Of a DNA stretch of 10,642 bases, positions 6,224 to 10,642 are shown in pieces. The notes below the pieces were generated by a model. The model made no database searches. It was not told the origin of the DNA and was given only the letters and a program-made list of their open reading frames with translations. Source of the DNA: JABHIB01 sp964497715 (GTDB lineage: Archaea; Nanobdellota; Nanobdellia; SCGC-AAA011-G17; PNOQ01); NCBI GenBank assembly GCA_964497715.1, contig CAZCDH010000017.1:1-10642 (forward strand), given 5' to 3'. How positions within the stretch are numbered: position 1 is the stretch's first letter; each line of letters begins with the position of its first letter. The position numbers and the translations under genes were made by a program.

Positions 6224-6892
6224 TTAACTGTTCTTGAAATAATTGTATTTATTCATAAATTTGGGATTTTTTGGAGATATTAGGTTAAACCATTTATCTA
6301 CTTCTGTATTCCCTCTGACTTCAATAACTTGTAGATCTTTCCAATTTTTGTTTTTTCTTTTGTCAAGATATCTTGTTGCCCTTATGTTTAATTTATTTAT
6401 TTCAAATTTTAATTGGTTTGCTAAACTTTGTGAAGTTGTAACAATCTTTATCCTAGGGTAATATCCTTTCTCAGTTTTCTGAAGATATAAACATCCATCT
6501 GTATCAAATATTCCTCTTATTACTGATTTTATTAAAGGTTTATCTTGTAAAAATAATCTGGGAATCATGATTTCTCCTTTTTTTCCTAATGGTAATCCTA
6601 ATATTTTGTTTTTAAAGATTACTAGGTCATCTGACCAAATCTGGAAACCATATACTCCTGTTTTTTCCACATCCCTTAAGGAAACAGTTATCCCATAGAC
6701 TTTCTTATATGTTTCTTTTATTCTTTTTTTATAATGATCTTTATCATCACGGAAATGGCCCCTTAATTGATATAATCCTTTTTTTATGCCCCTATTGTTA
6801 TTATAAAAATTCATAGATCCATCTCCAATATGCCATCCTGTTTCTTCTGCCAGCAATGGATCTAATTTTTTAGAAATATCTATCTCAATCAT
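6224..6892 (-). CDS. Free-standing two-motif LAGLIDADG homing endonuclease-like protein
   Basis: The 222-aa protein has two LAGLIDADG helices. Motif 1 is E17-T-G-W-H-I-G-D24-G and motif 2 is I125-R-G-I-F-D-T-D132-G, with D24 and D132 as likely metal-binding catalytic acids. The spacing and size fit a monomeric single-chain enzyme of the LAGLIDADG_3 kind. The rest is basic and beta-rich (for example K-I-V-T-T-S at about 151-156), as expected for the DNA-binding saddle. Known members cut a long target and promote homing of introns or inteins, or occasionally act as maturases. It stands alone: not inside an intron or intein, but 33 bp upstream of the intron-bearing tRNA on the same strand. No Shine-Dalgarno is visible. 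A TATA box 27 nt before the ATG suggests a leaderless mRNA. Both catalytic acids are present, so it may be active; target unknown. Confidence 0.88.
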   Translation of the reverse strand: MIEIDISKKLDPLLAEETGWHIGDGSMNFYNNNRGIKKGLYQLRGHFRDDKDHYKKRIKETYKKVYGITVSLRDVEKTGVYGFQIWSDDLVIFKNKILGLPLGKKGEIMIPRLFLQDKPLIKSVIRGIFDTDGCLYLQKTEKGYYPRIKIVTTSQSLANQLKFEINKLNIRATRYLDKRKNKNWKDLQVIEVRGNTEVDKWFNLISPKNPKFMNKYNYFKNS

Positions 6893-6914
6893 TAGAAAAA
6901 TAATAGAAATGTTG

Positions 6915-6923
6915 ATTTAAATA
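6915..6923 (-). promoter_or_regulatory. TATA box of the LAGLIDADG gene (leaderless)
   Basis: TATTTAAAT is centred 27 nt upstream of ATG 6892 in the 66-bp gap after top6A. The predicted transcription start falls at the ATG, which fits the absence of a Shine-Dalgarno. Confidence 0.5.
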
Positions 6924-6958
6924 TTGACCTAGCGCCTTTGACAATATGACAATAACTA

Positions 6959-8041
6959 TTAAGGCAAAAACTTATCTTTTTTTCTTAGCTTCTCAGGTAG
7001 ATAGGTTTCAAGTACAAAATTTAAACCGTGTGCCGCCAATGCTTGCTGCTCTACCCTTTGACCTTTCTTCTGTAATAATTGTAGTGCTTTTTCCCAATCC
7101 TTATGTTGCTTAACAAATGGATCGTTCTTAATTACATCTTTGATCTTTTTCTTATCCACATCTTTTAGTGGATGAGTAGGTAATTTATATTCATCAATAT
7201 CTTGTGGAGTTACTCCTAAAAACTTTGCCTGGGGTACACAAAAATACTTATTGATATGGGCTGCGTTTCCAGAACCTACTTTTAAAGTCCTATAAATACT
7301 CATGTATCCATAAGGGTCCCCGTCGGTGAATACATAAACTGGAAGGTTTTTATCATCTGCTAATCTTCTAATGAATCTCCTACAGGCTCTTGTTGGTACC
7401 CCTCCCATAGAAATCAAAATACAGTTTGCTGTTTTCCAATAATTGTGTTTTACTAGCCTTTGAAACATACCTGCAGTTTCTATTGCTAAAATAAATTTTG
7501 CATCTGTTTCAAATTTTAATTGTTCTACTAATGAAGGAATAGAGTACGCTCCAGAACCGAATTTTGTACAATCTATCTTTATTTCTTCTCTAGTTGTTGG
7601 ATCTTTATCTATTACTACTAACTTTCCTGCTATATCTCCACCTTTTTCTTCAGGGATGAAACCTAATTGTTCCCTATTTACCATAAACATAGCTTCAATA
7701 TCATCCATTGTGGAATCCGATTCATTTTGCTCTTTAAATCTAGCATCCCCCCAGTTTTTTGAAACATAATATGCCTCTCTTTTTGTAGCCATATCATTAC
7801 TTTCGACTACCTGTTTTGATAACCCCATCATCTTTAGAGATTGGGCGAATGATTTGATAGTGTTTACTGTTAATTCTCTCTTCTTTTTTGCACCTTTTAA
7901 TTCGAAAAAACCAACTTTTGGATCGTAGTTTACATTACTTAGCGCACGAATAGGTATTTTAATTTCTGGTTTAGTGTGTTTATTTATTTTCTCGTGAACT
8001 CTTGTAGCAGTCTCTGTTATTTTTTTTATAACTTCATTCAT
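6959..8041 (-). CDS. top6A: DNA topoisomerase VI subunit A
   Basis: The 360-aa catalytic subunit of the type IIB topoisomerase, Spo11 family. It makes the transient double-strand break through a covalent tyrosine link. The winged-helix/CAP region holds T86-K-R-E-A-Y91-Y92, with Y92 the probable nucleophile by comparison with Spo11/Top6A. The Toprim domain shows the acidic residues E188 (in L-A-I-E-T-A-G) and D240-G-D242, which bind Mg2+. The Arg-rich stretch T217-R-A-C-R-R-F-I-R-R lies between them. The length is normal for the family. The ATG overlaps the stop of top6B by 4 bp (ATGA), so the two subunits are co-transcribed and probably translationally coupled, giving the A2B2 enzyme that relaxes and decatenates DNA. 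Confidence 0.97.
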   Translation of the reverse strand: MNEVIKKITETATRVHEKINKHTKPEIKIPIRALSNVNYDPKVGFFELKGAKKKRELTVNTIKSFAQSLKMMGLSKQVVESNDMATKREAYYVSKNWGDARFKEQNESDSTMDDIEAMFMVNREQLGFIPEEKGGDIAGKLVVIDKDPTTREEIKIDCTKFGSGAYSIPSLVEQLKFETDAKFILAIETAGMFQRLVKHNYWKTANCILISMGGVPTRACRRFIRRLADDKNLPVYVFTDGDPYGYMSIYRTLKVGSGNAAHINKYFCVPQAKFLGVTPQDIDEYKLPTHPLKDVDKKKIKDVIKNDPFVKQHKDWEKALQLLQKKGQRVEQQALAAHGLNFVLETYLPEKLRKKDKFLP

Positions 8042-9609
8042 TTTCTTGAACGCTCCAAAACATCTTTCAAATTTTCAGTTACTTTCTTTTCATCAACATT
8101 TCCTAGGATCTCTTGTAGTGCTTCTCCAATTACAGAAACATATTTTTCTAAGTATGATAATTTCTTTGCAGCATCTTTTTCTTTTTTCTGCTTCCTTATG
8201 TGTTTCCCTAACTGTCTTCCACATTCTTGAACTGCTAATCTGATTTCTTTTATTATTTCTGAATAATGTGCAATAGATTCTTTTGATTCTGAAGTAAATG
8301 GTACCCACACAGAGGCCATATGAACAACTATAACTATTGGACCGACAGGTAAGTTTCCGTTTGATTGACTTAGACCGTATTGTTTCCAGTTTGTTTTTGT
8401 TACAGCTTTTGAAATTGCACAGGCAGATTGTTGATATTGTAATGGAACTTTATTTGCGAATCTTATTAATTCTGCGTTTGAATCTTTCTCTATTGTTCCG
8501 CCATAAGCCAATCCTGCTTCAATTTTGAAAGGATTCCCTCTATAAACTGATGCAGGCCTAGTTACTGTCACAAAATACTCTGCATCAAATTCTTTTTTCA
8601 ATGATTTTTTTAGTAGCTCATCACTTATTGGAGATAGACAGTCAGTTTTTGGTGCAACAAATTTTGTTTCCCTCATAACTTGTAGTAAGTTGTCTGCTTC
8701 TTGTTTTGCAATCCTAGAAGGTCGAGATTTTGTATATAGATTTGCACTTTCACATATCTTCTTTGCTGTTCCTGCACCAATTCTTGAAAATTCTGTTGTT
8801 AAAAAAGATTGTAATGTTCTTGCCTCTGTTATCTTTAACATATTGATTAAAGTTCCCAATTCTATCCCATCAGGATGAGGTTTAATTTCTTCCGCCTTTA
8901 CAGGCATCTCTTTTGTTGCTCTTGAATATTCTATAACTGTCCCATCAGGTTCTACTAAAGTTAAACTTGAGTGAGGATTTGCAACTGCAGTGTATTTCAT
9001 ATACTCAGAAACCGACCTCTTACCTCTCTGATATTTTCCTTCCATCTCCATTTCTATCTTAGTTCCATGGTCTGGAACCCATTCCACTATCTCTTCCCTT
9101 GTTATCTCTGGTTCATTTTTTTGGGTGTCTAAGTGTAATTCATAGTAATGGGCAGGTTTATTTTTTCCTATTTTAGAAATAATCTTAACAGGTTTCCCAG
9201 TAGTTAATTGAGAGTATAGTGCAGCCGCAGATATACCTATTCCTTGCTGACCCCTTGATTGTGAAAGTTTGTGAAACTTTGAACCATATAATAATTTACC
9301 AAAAATCTTTGGAATTTGTTCTTTTACGATCCCTGGACCGTTATCTTCTAATATTATCTTGAACCTTTCTGGAGTTGTTTGTTTTATTTCTACTTTTATT
9401 GTTGGAGGAATATCTGATTCCTCACAGGCATCTAATGCATTATCTACCCCTTCTTTGATTGTTGTTGAAAGAGATTTTAGAGGAGAATCGAATCCTAAAA
9501 GATGCCTATTCTTGGTAAAGAACTCTGAAATTGAGATCTCTCTCTGTTTTTTTGCCTGTTCAACAGCATGATTCATTTCTTTTTTATCAGAAGATAATTT
9601 TGTTTGCAT
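8038..9609 (-). CDS. top6B: DNA topoisomerase VI subunit B
   Basis: The 523-aa ATPase subunit. The N-terminal GHKL domain has E53-G-V-D-N57 (general base and Mg2+ ligand), D89-N-G-P-G93 and the ATP-lid Gly motif G120-Q-Q-G-I-G125. A helix-two-turn-helix region lies at about 245-315 and contains A-R-T-L-Q-S-F. The transducer follows, with the P-L-Q-Y-Q-Q segment and the long coupling helix near 445-510 that passes ATP-driven dimerisation to Top6A. The length is typical. No Shine-Dalgarno precedes ATG 9609. A TATA box 27 nt upstream marks this as the first gene of a leaderless top6B-top6A operon, separated by 41 bp from the KH gene. All key residues are present. Confidence 0.97.
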   Translation of the reverse strand: MQTKLSSDKKEMNHAVEQAKKQREISISEFFTKNRHLLGFDSPLKSLSTTIKEGVDNALDACEESDIPPTIKVEIKQTTPERFKIILEDNGPGIVKEQIPKIFGKLLYGSKFHKLSQSRGQQGIGISAAALYSQLTTGKPVKIISKIGKNKPAHYYELHLDTQKNEPEITREEIVEWVPDHGTKIEMEMEGKYQRGKRSVSEYMKYTAVANPHSSLTLVEPDGTVIEYSRATKEMPVKAEEIKPHPDGIELGTLINMLKITEARTLQSFLTTEFSRIGAGTAKKICESANLYTKSRPSRIAKQEADNLLQVMRETKFVAPKTDCLSPISDELLKKSLKKEFDAEYFVTVTRPASVYRGNPFKIEAGLAYGGTIEKDSNAELIRFANKVPLQYQQSACAISKAVTKTNWKQYGLSQSNGNLPVGPIVIVVHMASVWVPFTSESKESIAHYSEIIKEIRLAVQECGRQLGKHIRKQKKEKDAAKKLSYLEKYVSVIGEALQEILGNVDEKKVTENLKDVLERSRK

Positions 9610-9632
9610 GATAATAAGAATTTTTTGAGGAG

Positions 9633-9640
9633 TTTATAAA
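9633..9640 (-). promoter_or_regulatory. TATA box of the top6B-top6A operon (leaderless)
   Basis: TTTATAAA, preceded by A/C-rich BRE-like sequence, is centred about 27 nt before ATG 9609 and lies just after the KH gene stop. Transcription would start at or next to the ATG. Confidence 0.6.
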
Positions 9641-9650
9641 GTTTGTTGTG

Positions 9651-10181
9651 TTAAATATCATGATGCTCAGATTTAAGTTTTTCTAATTGATCTTCAATCC
9701 ATCTGTAAGTGTGTCCGTGTTGAGCACCCTGTAAAAGTTTGTTTACAGCGAATCTTGCAATAACTATGTGCTCTGAATCTGCAATTATTGCTACAGTTTT
9801 TCCGTAAACAGAAATATATGAATTTGTTTTGTATTCTATAGTTTGTTTTGCTTTTCCTTCGGTACCTATCACTCTAGATCTTAACCTTTCTTCTTTATTT
9901 TTTGAATTCCCTGCATAATCTCTTATATTTAATATTTCTAGAACATAAGTTTCTTTTAATAATTTTAATGCTATGTCTGGATTGAATCCTCTAGCTATGG
10001 CTTTTATAACATGTTTTGTTGTGAAAACTGCTAGTGAGTCCCCTTCAATTAAAACATCTCCTTCTTTAGAATCAACTGTTAGTTTGCATTCTGATTTCTT
10101 TTCTATCATTCGTTTAGTTGAACCTTTAGTTCCAACTAATACTGCAATTCTATCGGTAGGTATTTTTATTGATTCTTGCAT
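9651..10181 (-). CDS. Two-KH-domain RNA-binding protein, archaeal Krr1/Pno1 (Dim2) type
   Basis: The 176-aa protein has two KH domains. KH1 has the loop G17-T-K-G20 in the I-P-x-D-R-I-A-V-L-V context. KH2 has R103-V-I-G-T-E-G109-K-A-K-Q-T-I. The linker A-I-A-R-G-F-N-P-D-I-A-L-K-L-L (61-75) is a signature of the Krr1/Pno1 family, which binds the 3' end region of small-subunit rRNA during pre-40S/30S maturation. Archaeal homologues have been linked to 16S processing. The gene begins 2 bp after the aIF1A stop, with no promoter or clear Shine-Dalgarno, so it is probably co-transcribed with it. The partnership with an initiation factor fits late small-subunit assembly. Confidence 0.95.
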   Translation of the reverse strand: MQESIKIPTDRIAVLVGTKGSTKRMIEKKSECKLTVDSKEGDVLIEGDSLAVFTTKHVIKAIARGFNPDIALKLLKETYVLEILNIRDYAGNSKNKEERLRSRVIGTEGKAKQTIEYKTNSYISVYGKTVAIIADSEHIVIARFAVNKLLQGAQHGHTYRWIEDQLEKLKSEHHDI

Positions 10182-10183
10182 TT

Positions 10184-10543
10184 TTAGAATTCTTCAAACT
10201 CTGAAACTTCTTTGATATAGCCTTTTCTTTTTAACCATAATACTTGATTCTTGTGATATTTGTATATTACATCACCCTTTATATCTCCTTGAAATTCCCA
10301 AGGTTTTACAAGCACTGTATCTCCTTCTCTGATCCAAAGAAACTTTTTCAATTTACCAGGAATTCTGCAAATTCTTGATTTTCCATCAAAACTTGAAACT
10401 TCCATTCTTGATCCACCAAGCCTTCTAAGTACAACACCGATTGTTTCATTGTCTCTTGGAGTTTTCACTCTAATAGGCTGATCTGTTGTTGGACCGGTAG
10501 ATTTCTTTTTAGTTTTCTTGAATGGTTTTTTCTTGAACGGCAT
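10184..10543 (-). CDS. eif1A: Translation initiation factor aIF1A
   Basis: The 119-aa protein has a basic Lys-rich N-terminus (1-15) and an S1-like OB-fold (about 25-100), with G-V-V-L-R-R-L-G-G-S-R-M-E-V, then R-I-C-R-I-P-G-K-L-K-K-F-L-W-I and G-D-T-V-L-V-K-P-W. These are the diagnostic aIF1A/eIF1A segments. It ends in an acidic tail (E-F-E-E-F). The factor binds the small-subunit A site during initiation and is a homologue of bacterial IF1. The size is normal. The mRNA is probably leaderless (TATA box 25 nt before ATG 10543) and continues into the KH gene. Confidence 0.97.
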   Translation of the reverse strand: MPFKKKPFKKTKKKSTGPTTDQPIRVKTPRDNETIGVVLRRLGGSRMEVSSFDGKSRICRIPGKLKKFLWIREGDTVLVKPWEFQGDIKGDVIYKYHKNQVLWLKRKGYIKEVSEFEEF

Positions 10544-10563
10544 ATATTAAGTGTAGAAAGTTG

Positions 10564-10572
10564 TTTTATAAA
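10564..10572 (-). promoter_or_regulatory. TATA box of the aIF1A-KH transcription unit (leaderless)
   Basis: TTTATAAAA, preceded by CCAAACC (BRE-like), is centred 25 nt before the aIF1A ATG. No Shine-Dalgarno lies in the short gap. Upstream of this, 10573-10642 shows no gene. Confidence 0.6.
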
Positions 10573-10642
10573 GGTTTGGTTGAATAGGGCTTTGCACATT
10601 AAATAATTCAAAAATCAATCTGCACAATAAATAACTGTTCTG

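Noticed and set aside
8093..8308. Minus-strand 71-codon frame inside top6B
   Set aside because: It is an alternative frame of the conserved transducer coding sequence, with a Lys/Arg/Cys-rich translation and no family resemblance.

Overview
The window looks like a piece of an AT-rich archaeal chromosome. The evidence is aIF1A, a two-KH Krr1/Pno1-type protein, both subunits of DNA topoisomerase VI, an intron-bearing tRNA without encoded CCA, TATA boxes spaced for leaderless mRNAs, and membrane-anchored Asn/Thr-rich and Cys-rich surface proteins. The style of the surface proteins and of the free-standing LAGLIDADG protein suggests a DPANN lineage such as Pacearchaeota or Woesearchaeota. That placement is inference. 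Every gene I accept is on the minus strand, so the order of transcription runs from high to low coordinates.

Information-processing block (10543 to 6959): aIF1A, then after 2 bp the KH protein, then, from its own TATA box, top6B and top6A overlapping by 4 bp (ATGA). The aIF1A and KH products belong to translation initiation and small-subunit biogenesis. Top6B is the GHKL ATPase/transducer subunit and Top6A the DNA-cleaving subunit of topoisomerase VI.

Mobile/RNA block (6892 to 6070): a two-motif LAGLIDADG endonuclease-like protein with a probable leaderless promoter. It is followed after 33 bp by a tRNA gene with about 46 nt of extra sequence in its anticodon loop. The literal anticodon of that tRNA does not fit its short variable loop.

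Surface block (5985 to 1): a 610-aa secreted, Cys-rich, C-terminally membrane-anchored protein. After a T-tract and a TATA box comes a giant surface protein that starts at TTG and runs off the left edge (1355 codons visible, no stop). The giant protein has a basic cytoplasmic N-terminus, one transmembrane helix, a sequon-rich Thr/Glu stalk, beta-rich regions and a C-terminal parallel beta-helix. Embedded at residues 728-876 is a complete Hint (intein/Hedgehog-type) domain without an endonuclease. It begins CFVAGT, ends HN, and is followed by Lys instead of Cys/Ser/Thr. This resembles the A-type bacterial intein-like (BIL) class. It lies between the membrane-anchored half and the beta-helix half, in what looks like a loop of a beta-sandwich, and is the most interesting item here.

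The two surface genes have a GAGGTG Shine-Dalgarno before the start. aIF1A, top6B and the LAGLIDADG gene have TATA boxes about 25-27 nt before the ATG and no Shine-Dalgarno, so two initiation modes seem to be used side by side.
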